NCBI GenBank assembly: GCA_017861495.1
Contig: JAGFXW010000116.1
Location: 1 to 7,512 of the forward strand
From: Bacillota bacterium
GTDB taxonomy: Bacteria; Bacillota_C; Negativicutes; CTSoil-072
Direction: 5' to 3'
Length of the DNA stretch: 7,512 nt
Shown: in pieces, positions 1 through 4,991 of the stretch
How the letters are laid out: every line of letters starts with the position of its first letter
Numbering within the stretch: position 1 is the first letter of the stretch
Notes under the pieces: model-generated
What the model was told of the DNA's origin: nothing
What the model saw: only the letters and a program-made list of their open reading frames with translations
Database searches by the model: none
Made by a program: the position numbers and the translations under genes

Positions 1-921
1 ATCTCTATCGCCAATGTATTGGACTATCTTGTGTTGGCTTTGACGGTACCTGAATCGGCTGGGCGTATCATTGAAATTGGTGGATCTAAAATCACTTCTT
101 ACGGTGAACTCATGGCTGTTTATGCCCGGGTACGTGGTCTGAAGCGATATCTCGTTCCAGTTCCATTCATGACTCCGCGCCAATCTGCATACTGGATAGC
201 GCTAATTACACCTATCCCGGCAAACATTGTCTTTCCTCTGGTGGAAGGCTTGAAAAACGAGGTATTGGTTACCAATGATGACGCCCGGCGGCTATTTCCG
301 CAGATCGAATTGCTTACCCCGGAAACCGCTATTGGTCGGGCGCTTGAGAAGATTGAACTTGACCAAGTTGATACCGTCTGGTGGAGCGCCTTATCGGCGA
401 CCCCAACCGTTCAGTCGCCGGTCCGGTACAGTCAAAAAGAAGGTTTGCTTTTGGAACAGCGGGAGATTTTAGTCAAGGCGGATTCCACTGTCGCGTTCCA
501 TGTTATCGAACGCCTGGGAGGGTCTGACGGCTGGCTTCATCTGGATTTTTTGTGGCGCATTCGTGGTTTTATGGACAAATTGTTTGGTGGCGTGGGTCTT
601 CACCGGGGTCGACGTTCTCGTCAGAAACTTGCGCTAGGTGATCCGATTGATTTTTGGCGAGTTGAGGCGTACGAAGAAAATAAGCTTTTGCGCTTCAGAG
701 CGGAAATGAAGATGCCGGGGAACGCCTGGCTCCAGTTTCGTATCCTGCCGGAAGGCGAGTATGTTAGAGTACGCATGACCGCGATCTTTGATCCTCATGG
801 TTTGTGGGGGCGTATCTATTGGTACGCATTTTGGCCCGCCCATTTGTTTATCTTTAACGGAATGATGGCTGAATTGAAAAAACGGATTGAGCATCGGTAT
901 TCCGCTTATGAGCGTTTGTAA
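1..921 (+). CDS. SDR-family NAD(P)-binding oxidoreductase with C-terminal DUF2867 domain (3' part)
   Basis: The reading frame is open from the first base to TAA at 919-921, so the gene begins outside the window; 306 residues are visible. The internal TTG at 19 has no ribosome binding site and is not a start. Visible residues 1 to about 115 resemble the end of an atypical short-chain dehydrogenase/NmrA-like Rossmann domain, with a segment reading RIIEIGGSKITSYGELM that fits the substrate-side half of such proteins. The nucleotide-binding glycine motif would lie upstream. From about residue 155 to the end it matches my memory of DUF2867: GDPIDFWRVEAYEENKLLRF, then AWLQF, then FDPHGLWGRIYWY and a hydrophobic PAHLFIFNGM segment. 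Family members are often annotated as YbjT-like or complex-I NDUFA9-like proteins with unknown substrate. An oxidoreductase role is inference. The gene is followed by a strong terminator and converges on a minus-strand gene. Confidence 0.85.
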   Translation: MSIANVLDYLVLALTVPESAGRIIEIGGSKITSYGELMAVYARVRGLKRYLVPVPFMTPRQSAYWIALITPIPANIVFPLVEGLKNEVLVTNDDARRLFPQIELLTPETAIGRALEKIELDQVDTVWWSALSATPTVQSPVRYSQKEGLLLEQREILVKADSTVAFHVIERLGGSDGWLHLDFLWRIRGFMDKLFGGVGLHRGRRSRQKLALGDPIDFWRVEAYEENKLLRFRAEMKMPGNAWLQFRILPEGEYVRVRMTAIFDPHGLWGRIYWYAFWPAHLFIFNGMMAELKKRIEHRYSAYERL

Positions 922-985
922 ACTTCGCCCTAATTTGTGCAAATGTGTTGCAGGCTGGATTGTAGATCTTTTATTGTATTGAAAA

Positions 986-1030
986 TAAAAACTAACGGGG
1001 CTATGTTTTCACAGAGCCCGTTAGTTTTTA
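986..1030 (+). terminator. Intrinsic terminator of the SDR/DUF2867 gene, probably bidirectional
   Basis: Bases 986-999 (TAAAAACTAACGGG) are perfectly complementary to 1017-1030. The stem continues past a bulged G at 1000 with CT and TGT pairing to ACA and AG, closing on a TTTC loop at 1007-1010. The GC-rich core is followed by TTTTTA on the plus strand. The complementary A-run at 982-991 gives a T-rich tail on the minus strand, so it could stop both of the converging genes. It lies 65 nt after the stop codon. The stretch 1031-1099 beyond it holds only a small 7-bp hairpin (1053-1059 with 1066-1072) and no gene I can support. Confidence 0.9.
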
Positions 1031-1101
1031 TCTACCTCAATTTAGGGAGGATTTTCTTGTATTTTCAAGAAAGCAAATAATAGGTGAAGACTGTTTTTGA
1101 A

Positions 1102-1134
1102 CAAAAAATAAGACGCGCTGTAACGGCGTGTCTT
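1102..1134 (-). terminator. Intrinsic terminator of the small cysteine-rich gene
   Basis: Bases 1110-1120 pair with 1124-1134 (AAGAC/GTCTT, then GCGC with one wobble, then TG/CG), leaving a TAA loop. Read on the minus strand the hairpin is followed by ATTTTTTG (complement of 1102-1109), a good T-tract. It lies 60 nt downstream of the minus-strand stop codon at 1195. Confidence 0.75.
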
Positions 1135-1194
1135 TATCCATAATATTATATAAAAGGCTAGCTAAAGCATCCAGCTTTAGAATATAAACCGGTA

Positions 1195-1377
1195 CTAAAC
1201 GCAGGTGCAATCATCTCGCCAGAGGCAATCTTCTTGTCCGCAGTTCTGCACTGATGCGTCAAAACAGGCGGAATTTCCTTCCTGGGTTTGAATCTCACGG
1301 ATAATTTGGGCTTTATTCATTCTTTTTGGACTAATTCCCATTCCTTTGGCTATTTCCTTGACCTCGATTAGTTTCAT
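1195..1377 (-). CDS. Small cysteine-rich protein with SAP/Rho-N-like N-terminal domain
   Basis: This is a 60-residue protein with ATG at 1377-1375 and TAG at 1197-1195. An AGGAG lies 9 nt upstream of the ATG on the minus strand, which supports the start. Residues 1-34 (KLIEVKEIAKGMGISPKRMN followed by KAQIIREIQ) have the helix-turn-helix-extended look of SAP, HeH or Rho N-terminal modules, which often bind nucleic acid. The C-terminal part carries five cysteines (38, 46, 51, 57, 59) and the motif CGQEDCLWRDDC. I recall similar short proteins with a DCLWR-DC tail in Geobacter-like and other anaerobic bacteria, usually labelled SAP domain-containing or hypothetical. Metal binding by the cysteines and nucleic-acid binding by the N-terminus are inferences. 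It is monocistronic, has its own terminator, and converges with the upstream oxidoreductase gene. It is not a shadow: nothing overlaps it on the plus strand. Confidence 0.8.
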   Translation of the reverse strand: MKLIEVKEIAKGMGISPKRMNKAQIIREIQTQEGNSACFDASVQNCGQEDCLWRDDCTCV

Positions 1378-1405
1378 CCTTTCACACTCCTCTTGTTAAT
1401 CAAAT

Positions 1406-1434
1406 AAAATAGCTCTTTGTAAAGGCTTTATAAA
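1406..1434 (-). promoter_or_regulatory. Possible sigma-A-type promoter of the small cysteine-rich gene
   Basis: On the minus strand TTTATA (complement of 1429-1434) is followed after 17 nt by TATTTT (complement of 1406-1411). Both hexamers match the consensus at four of six positions. The position fits a short leader before the ATG at 1377. The region is AT-rich, so chance matches are likely. Confidence 0.3.
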
Positions 1435-1483
1435 AATATTTTACCATTTTTCTTCTGTTATGTCATATTAACATTGCTGCCAA

Positions 1484-1512
1484 TGGAAATGAAGTTAAAA
1501 TAATGGTAAAAT
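1484..1512 (+). promoter_or_regulatory. Possible promoter of the flavoprotein-thioesterase pair
   Basis: TGGAAA (1484-1489), a 17-nt spacer and TAAAAT (1507-1512) resemble a sigma-A promoter with a good -10 and a weak -35. Transcription would begin near 1519, just before the inverted repeat at 1523-1551. A second candidate -10, TATAGA at 1518-1523, pairs with TTAAAA at 1495-1500 at the same spacing. One of the two is likely, but I cannot choose between them. Confidence 0.35.
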
Positions 1513-1522
1513 AATCCTATAG

Positions 1523-1552
1523 ACATCGAATAGAGGAGCGATGTTCGATGTT
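1523..1552 (+). promoter_or_regulatory. Inverted and direct repeats in the flavoprotein leader (operator or 5' hairpin)
   Basis: ACATCGAA (1523-1530) is the exact reverse complement of TTCGATGT (1544-1551), with 13 nt between. CGATGTT also occurs twice in tandem (1539-1545 and 1546-1552), so ACATCG can pair with either copy. The Shine-Dalgarno-like GAGGAG (1533-1538) sits in the loop. The element follows the putative promoter directly, so it could be a repressor site or an RNA hairpin at the 5' end of the mRNA. The function is inferred; the repeats are seen. Confidence 0.5.
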
Positions 1553-1633
1553 AAACTATTCAGAAAGGCAATAAATCACACCAAGCGAATAATCCATTTA
1601 ATGCATTTCGGCCGTATGAAGGGGGAAAGCTCA

Positions 1634-2302
1634 ATGCGTGTATTGGCTATTAACGGGAGTCCCAGAAAAAACGGAAATACGGCAATTTTATTGCATAAGG
1701 CATTGGAAGGAGCGGCCACAAAAGGGGCTGCAACAGAATTTATCCATCTTTACGACCTGAATTATAAAGGGTGTGTAAGTTGTTTTGCATGCAAACTAAA
1801 AGACGGAAAAAGTTATGGAAAATGTTCATATAAAGATGAATTGACGCCAGTCCTGGAAAAAGTTGAGCAAGCCGATGCCATCATTTTAGGCTCGCCTATC
1901 TACTTGGGAACTGCTTCGGGCGAAATGAGATCGTTTCTGGAACGATTGATATTTCAATACCTTGTTTATGATGGGAATTACTCCAGCCTTTTCAAAAAAA
2001 AGATCCGGACGGCGTTCATATATACAATGAATGTGAGCTATGCCCAGATGATTGATATGGGGTATGAACGGCATCTCAGGCTGATAGAAATAGCATTGGA
2101 GAGGACGTTTGGATCAACAGTATCTCTTTTTGTTACCGACACCTGCCAGTTTGAAGATTACTCCAAATATGTAGTAACCGCTTTCGATCCGGAAAAAAAG
2201 GCAAAACGACGCCAGGAAGTATTTCCGAAGGACTGTGAAAAAGCCTTTAACATTGGCGCGCGGTTTGTAACGAAAAGTGTTTGCGAGCCAGGCGCCGAGT
2301 AG
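1634..2302 (+). CDS. Flavodoxin-like NAD(P)H-dependent FMN oxidoreductase with cysteine cluster
   Basis: I chose ATG 1634 (222 residues). AGGGGG lies about 8 nt upstream, and the protein then begins MRVLAINGSPRKNGNTA, the usual N-terminus of the FMN_red/flavodoxin-fold family. The frame is open back to ATG 1541, but those 31 extra residues have no family character. GSPRKNGNT (8-16) is the phosphate-binding loop for FMN, and GSPIYLGTASGEMRSFLERL (87-106) is the second flavin-contacting segment. Cysteines 47, 50, 53 and 64 form CX2CX2CX10C. Iron-sulfur flavoproteins (Isf) use a compact CX2CX2CX4-7C for a 4Fe-4S cluster, so a cluster is possible here but the last spacing is longer. The protein is probably a soluble dimer that reduces flavins, quinones or nitro compounds; the substrate is unknown. 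Its stop is 42 nt before the thioesterase start with no terminator between them, so the two are likely cotranscribed. Confidence 0.88.
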   Translation: MRVLAINGSPRKNGNTAILLHKALEGAATKGAATEFIHLYDLNYKGCVSCFACKLKDGKSYGKCSYKDELTPVLEKVEQADAIILGSPIYLGTASGEMRSFLERLIFQYLVYDGNYSSLFKKKIRTAFIYTMNVSYAQMIDMGYERHLRLIEIALERTFGSTVSLFVTDTCQFEDYSKYVVTAFDPEKKAKRRQEVFPKDCEKAFNIGARFVTKSVCEPGAE

Positions 2303-2344
2303 TGGTCATAAAATAGCGAATAAATTTTAACAAGGAGCTGTCAC

Positions 2345-2836
2345 ATGAAATCAAAAACAGTGGAGCAATCGAAAGTAAATATAGGAAGCCTAATGCAGCC
2401 TGAACATGCTAATATAGCCGGCAACGTACACGGCGGCGAAATCATGAAATTGATGGATAATGCTGCCGGGATTGTAGCCTTTCGGCACGCCCGGATGAAT
2501 ACCGTAACCGCAAGGGTAGACGAATTGGAATTTCATCTGCCCATCCATATCGGCAATCTGGTAATGTGCGATGCGCAGATAACATTTGTAGGCAAAAGCT
2601 CGATGGAAATATTGGTTACGGTTTTTGTAGAGGATTTTGATAAAGAAGAACCGCCCCAACTCGCGTTGACGGCATTTTTTACAATGGTAGCCTTGGATAA
2701 AAACGGAAAGACAACACCGGTGCCATCATTGAAAATTACGACGGATGAAGAGCGAAGGTTATTTGAGGAGGGGCGGCAGCGTTATTTAGGATATAAGGAA
2801 AAACAAGGGCAAAAACAAGGGCAAAAACAGAAATAA
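2345..2836 (+). CDS. Acyl-CoA thioesterase, hotdog fold (BACH/YkhA type)
   Basis: This is a single-domain protein of 163 residues with AAGGAG 7 nt before the ATG. Residues about 10-125 form a hotdog domain. GNVHGGEIMKLMDNAAGIVA (26-45) holds the family's N-x-HGG-x(6)-D pattern, with Asn27, His29 and the likely catalytic Asp38 on the long central helix. The segment TVTARVDELEFHLPIHIGNL (53-72) is the typical strand pair that follows. Homologues in this group (YkhA, YciA, BACH) hydrolyse medium- to long-chain acyl-CoA to free acid and CoA in the cytoplasm, and work as dimers or hexamers of hotdog folds. Chain-length preference cannot be read here. The C-terminal tail is a lysine/glutamine repeat that looks dispensable. 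It follows the flavoprotein gene closely and probably shares its transcript. I saw no clear terminator after it. Confidence 0.92.
   Translation: MKSKTVEQSKVNIGSLMQPEHANIAGNVHGGEIMKLMDNAAGIVAFRHARMNTVTARVDELEFHLPIHIGNLVMCDAQITFVGKSSMEILVTVFVEDFDKEEPPQLALTAFFTMVALDKNGKTTPVPSLKITTDEERRLFEEGRQRYLGYKEKQGQKQGQKQK
2799..2829 (+). repeat. 12-bp tandem repeat at the 3' end of the thioesterase gene
   Basis: The unit AAAAACAAGGGC occurs twice exactly (2799-2810 and 2811-2822) and a third time in part (2823-2829). In frame it encodes KQGQ-KQGQ-KQK, the last residues of the protein. The unit is a multiple of three, so slippage would lengthen or shorten the tail without a frameshift. Confidence 0.85.
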
Positions 2837-2919
2837 GAAGTTTTACAAAACCATGTAACAGTCCATGTTTAATCAGAAAAGGATTTTAGGGCTGATGGCA
2901 CGAATATAAATAGTTAGAA

Positions 2920-2947
2920 TTTACATTTAATTTCAATTAGTTTCAAT
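2920..2947 (+). promoter_or_regulatory. Weak promoter candidate before the E2-like gene
   Basis: TTTACA (2920-2925), a 16-nt spacer and TTCAAT (2942-2947) form the best sigma-A-like pair I can find in the 211-nt gap. The -10 is poor. A near-repeat, TTTCAATTAG then TTTCAATACG (2931-2950), overlaps it. The rest of the gap, 2837-3047, holds nothing else I can support apart from the GAGGGGG ribosome binding site at 3032-3038. Confidence 0.2.
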
Positions 2948-3047
2948 ACGCTGTACATGCTGGTTCGGCTGCTTAAAAACTGGGAAAATCATATGATAGT
3001 TTTGCTCAGCGTGCGAATGACAATTTACGACGAGGGGGAAGTATTGT

Positions 3048-3677
3048 ATGACGACAAATGTTGCTGCGTCGAAACGAGGGGTTGCTATCCTGGTAGAAGT
3101 CAATATGATGGCTGTTACAGAGTTAAAGGCCGAATTGACGAAAATTACCGGCGGAAATTATTCGTATACTGAATTTGTAATTCAATGTGCGGCGCAGGCT
3201 TTGACAGAATTCAAAGCTGTAAATGCCAGTTCGGTTGACGGCAGGATCATTGAACAGGATGTTGTAAATATTGGCGTGGCTATTTCTTTGACGCATGGAA
3301 TGGTCGTCCCGGTAATAAAAAATGCGCAACAAAAATCACTGCGTGCCATACGGCATGATATCCTGAATTTTGCCAAGAAAGCGCATGACGGGAATTTATT
3401 GCCGGATGATTTGAGCGGGGGAACTTTTTCCGTAGCTAACCTTGGTATGTTTGGCGTTGACCAATTCACGCCGGAACTTCCTGGGGGGGAAAGCGCGAGT
3501 CTAGGAATGTGCCGTATCGTAAAGCGACCGGTTGCTGTAAATGATGAAATAGTAGTTCAACCGATGATGAATTTATGTCTGTCTTTTGATCCGGCAGTAA
3601 TCGATGGAGTGACAGCGGCGAAGTTTATGGCCCGTATCCGTGAATTGATGGAACAACCGTTGCTGTTGATGGCCTGA
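3048..3677 (+). CDS. Orphan E2-type acyltransferase domain (2-oxoacid dehydrogenase family), catalytic His missing
   Basis: This is a protein of 209 residues; ATG 3048 has GAGGGGG 9 nt upstream, and an in-frame TGA at 3018-3020 rules out a longer gene. Nearly the whole length matches the catalytic domain of dihydrolipoyl acyltransferases (chloramphenicol acetyltransferase fold): NIGVAISLTHGMVVPVIKNA (74-93), GGTFSVANLGMFGVDQFTP (124-142) and VVQPMMNLCLSF (169-180). Lipoyl and peripheral-subunit-binding domains are absent, as is the opening RKxIAxRM helix of the domain. The catalytic motif is normally DHRxxDG; here residues 181-187 read DPAVIDG, so proline replaces the active-site histidine while the aspartate stays. 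No E1 or E3 gene is nearby. Either the protein has lost acyltransfer activity and acts structurally or in regulation, or it uses other chemistry. It has its own gap on both sides and may be monocistronic. The family call is firm; the function is unknown. Confidence 0.85.
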   Translation: MTTNVAASKRGVAILVEVNMMAVTELKAELTKITGGNYSYTEFVIQCAAQALTEFKAVNASSVDGRIIEQDVVNIGVAISLTHGMVVPVIKNAQQKSLRAIRHDILNFAKKAHDGNLLPDDLSGGTFSVANLGMFGVDQFTPELPGGESASLGMCRIVKRPVAVNDEIVVQPMMNLCLSFDPAVIDGVTAAKFMARIRELMEQPLLLMA

Positions 3678-3759
3678 CTTGGACTAACGGCCTGCCGAGC
3701 CCGATGTATGCCTGCCTTGCCAAATGTTCTTTTTTGCAGGGTGAATTTTGTTTCAGAAG

Positions 3760-3788
3760 TTGACAATCCATCAGATAGCGAGTATACT
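3760..3788 (+). promoter_or_regulatory. Strong sigma-A-type promoter of the pyr operon
   Basis: TTGACA (3760-3765) is a perfect -35, separated by exactly 17 nt from TATACT (3783-3788), a five-of-six -10. Transcription should begin near 3795, just before the first PyrR-type hairpin. That leaves about 240 nt of untranslated leader before pyrB. The upstream piece 3678-3759 shows no gene and no convincing terminator for the E2-like gene. Confidence 0.88.
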
Positions 3789-3802
3789 ACATATAATATG
3801 AT

Positions 3803-3900
3803 AAGGCCTTTAAACCAGTCCTGTGAGGCTGGTAAGGAGCTAAATTGCGATTGGTAATCCATGCCTTCTTGCTATATCCTCACAGCAAAAGGCTTTTTTT
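3803..3900 (+). promoter_or_regulatory. PyrR-responsive attenuator 1 (binding hairpin, antiterminator, terminator)
   Basis: The PyrR-binding hairpin spans 3807-3837: lower stem CCTT/AAGG, a TAAA/T internal loop, upper stem CCAG/CTGG, and the conserved TCCTGTGAGG top. This agrees with the family consensus around UCC-N-GUGAGG. An alternative antiterminator is visible: CTGTGAGG (3821-3828) pairs perfectly with CCTCACAG (3878-3885), and AAGGCCTTT (3803-3811) pairs with AAAGGCTTT (3888-3896) with one wobble. It disrupts both the PyrR hairpin and the 3' arm of the terminator at 3863-3900. In the known mechanism PyrR with UMP or UTP holds the binding hairpin, frees the terminator and lowers transcription when pyrimidines are plentiful. 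No pyrR gene lies in the window. Confidence 0.9.
3863..3900 (+). terminator. Attenuator 1 terminator hairpin
   Basis: GCCTTCTTGCT (3863-3873) pairs with AGCAAAAGGC (3884-3893) apart from one bulged C, closing on a 10-nt loop, and is followed by seven T residues (3894-3900). It ends well before pyrB, so it works as a conditional stop in the leader. Confidence 0.88.
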
Positions 3901-3921
3901 ATGCCCAAACAAAATATGACT

Positions 3922-4001
3922 ATCCTTTAATTTGGTCCCGTGAGGCCGGCAAGGATATAAACAGTATCTCCTTGCCCGCACAAAACCGGGGGGGAGTTTT
4001 T
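3922..4001 (+). promoter_or_regulatory. PyrR-responsive attenuator 2 directly upstream of pyrB
   Basis: A second PyrR-type hairpin spans 3922-3956: lower stem ATCCTT/AAGGAT (3922-3927 with 3951-3956), upper stem TTGG/CCGG, and top TCCCGTGAGG, again keeping the GUGAGG core. The antiterminator is clear: GGCAAGGA (3948-3955), the 3' side of the PyrR hairpin, pairs perfectly with TCCTTGCC (3969-3976), the 5' arm of the terminator. The three structures exclude each other, as expected for PyrR attenuation. It starts only about 20 nt after the T-tract of attenuator 1, so polymerase must pass two PyrR checkpoints before pyrB. Confidence 0.88.
3968..4001 (+). terminator. Attenuator 2 terminator hairpin
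   Basis: CTCCTT plus CCCG (3968-3978, with bulged G3974) pairs with CGGG plus GGGGAG (3987-3996, two wobbles). The loop is 8 nt and TTTTT follows at 3997-4001. It ends 33 nt before the pyrB start and leaves the AGGAGG site free. Confidence 0.82.
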
Positions 4002-4034
4002 CGTTTAAATCCATTTTTTCAGAGGAGGGCTATT

Positions 4035-4991
4035 GTGGGAAAAAGTGATGTATGCTTACGAGGCAAGGATTTGCTGGGATTACAGAATATGACCTCGGCG
4101 GAAATCGAATTGATATTGGATACTGCCCGTGAAATGAAGACGATCATTGACAGGGATATCAAGAAGGTACCGACGTTGCGAGGCAAAGCCGTGATCAATT
4201 TGTTTTTTGAACCCAGCACGCGAACCCGGACCTCTTTTGAATTAGCCGGAAAATATTTAGGTGCCGATGTATGCAATATTACAACGAGCGCCAGCAGTGT
4301 GGTAAAAGGGGAAAGCTTGAGAGATACGCTTCTGACTGTGGAAGCCATGGGTGTCGATTTGATCATCATGCGGCATGCGGCGGAAGGAGCAGCCCAGTTT
4401 GCCGCTGGAATTGTCAAACCGCTGATTATCAATGCCGGCGATGGCGCGCATGAACATCCAACGCAAGGCTTGCTGGATATGTTTACGATCCGGGAAAAGA
4501 AAGGAACCCTCCAAGGGTTAAAAGTGGCAATCATCGGTGACATTTTACATAGCCGGGTTGCGCGGTCAAATATTTGGGGATTGAGTAAACTGGGCGCACA
4601 AGTTCATTTGGCCGGTCCGCAAACCTTGCTGCCGCGGGATATTGATGCGCTTGGGGCCAAGGTGCATAAGCGGGTTGAAGAAGCTTTGGACGGTGCCGAC
4701 GTGGTGAATGTTTTGCGAATTCAGCGGGAACGCCAGCAAAAAGGCTTATTCCCTTCGGCGCGTGAATATGCCCGTATTTTTGGTGTTAACTCTGCACGTC
4801 TTGCGTTAGCGAAACCGGATGCGCTTCTCATGCATCCGGGTCCGATGAACCGGGGATTGGAAATTGCAGCCGATATTGCTTATAATGAACATTCGGTTAT
4901 TGCGGAACAGGTAAAAAACGGTTTGGCCGTACGAATGGCGGCATTATATTTGATGCTGATGGGAGGGAGCCAAGTTGAAACGATTAATTAA
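4035..4991 (+). CDS. pyrB: Aspartate carbamoyltransferase catalytic subunit
   Basis: The start is GTG 4035, with AGGAGG at 4023-4028, 6 nt away, giving 318 residues, the usual length. The frame is open back to 3861, but that extension would cover both attenuators. The enzyme transfers the carbamoyl group of carbamoyl phosphate to aspartate, giving carbamoyl-aspartate, the committed step of UMP synthesis, and acts in the cytoplasm as a trimer. Visible signatures are [14 protein letters not shown] (57-70) with the STRT carbamoyl-phosphate site, the mobile loop SSVVKGESL with Lys91, MRHAAEG (112-118), [10 protein letters not shown] (141-150) and [10 protein letters not shown] (267-276). No key residue is missing. 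It is the first gene of the operon, under two PyrR-type attenuators, and its end overlaps the pyrC start by 17 nt. No pyrI regulatory subunit follows, so allosteric control through PyrI is not expected from this locus. Confidence 0.97.
   Translation: MGKSDVCLRGKDLLGLQNMTSAEIELILDTAREMKTIIDRDIKKVPTLRGKAVINLFFEPSTRTRTSFELAGKYLGADVCNITTSASSVVKGESLRDTLLTVEAMGVDLIIMRHAAEGAAQFAAGIVKPLIINAGDGAHEHPTQGLLDMFTIREKKGTLQGLKVAIIGDILHSRVARSNIWGLSKLGAQVHLAGPQTLLPRDIDALGAKVHKRVEEALDGADVVNVLRIQRERQQKGLFPSAREYARIFGVNSARLALAKPDALLMHPGPMNRGLEIAADIAYNEHSVIAEQVKNGLAVRMAALYLMLMGGSQVETIN

Noticed and set aside
634..942. 102-codon minus-strand frame under the SDR/DUF2867 gene
   Set aside because: It is antisense to a coherent DUF2867 domain and has no recognisable motif.
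1045..1081. Seven-codon frame from TTG 1058 after GGGAGG, with a 7-bp hairpin
   Set aside because: It lies between two terminators with no promoter in sight. The spacing looks good, but the frame is too short to support.
1541..1633. 31-residue N-terminal extension of the flavoprotein
   Set aside because: ATG 1541 is only 2 nt from GAGGAG, the extra residues lack family similarity, and ATG 1634 has a proper site and begins the canonical motif.
2957..3172. 71-codon plus-strand frame overlapping the start of the E2-like gene
   Set aside because: It has no ribosome binding site, its composition is unlike a protein family, and it is overlapped by a frame with clear E2 homology and a good Shine-Dalgarno.
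3678..3759. Possible terminator for the E2-like gene from repeated CCTGCC and a GCAGG downstream
   Set aside because: The stem is only 5 bp with a long loop and no T-tract after it.
4019..4543. 174-codon minus-strand frame inside pyrB
   Set aside because: It lies antisense to a complete, well-conserved pyrB. No family features; a shadow of the codon pattern. The same applies to the antisense frames inside pyrC and carA.
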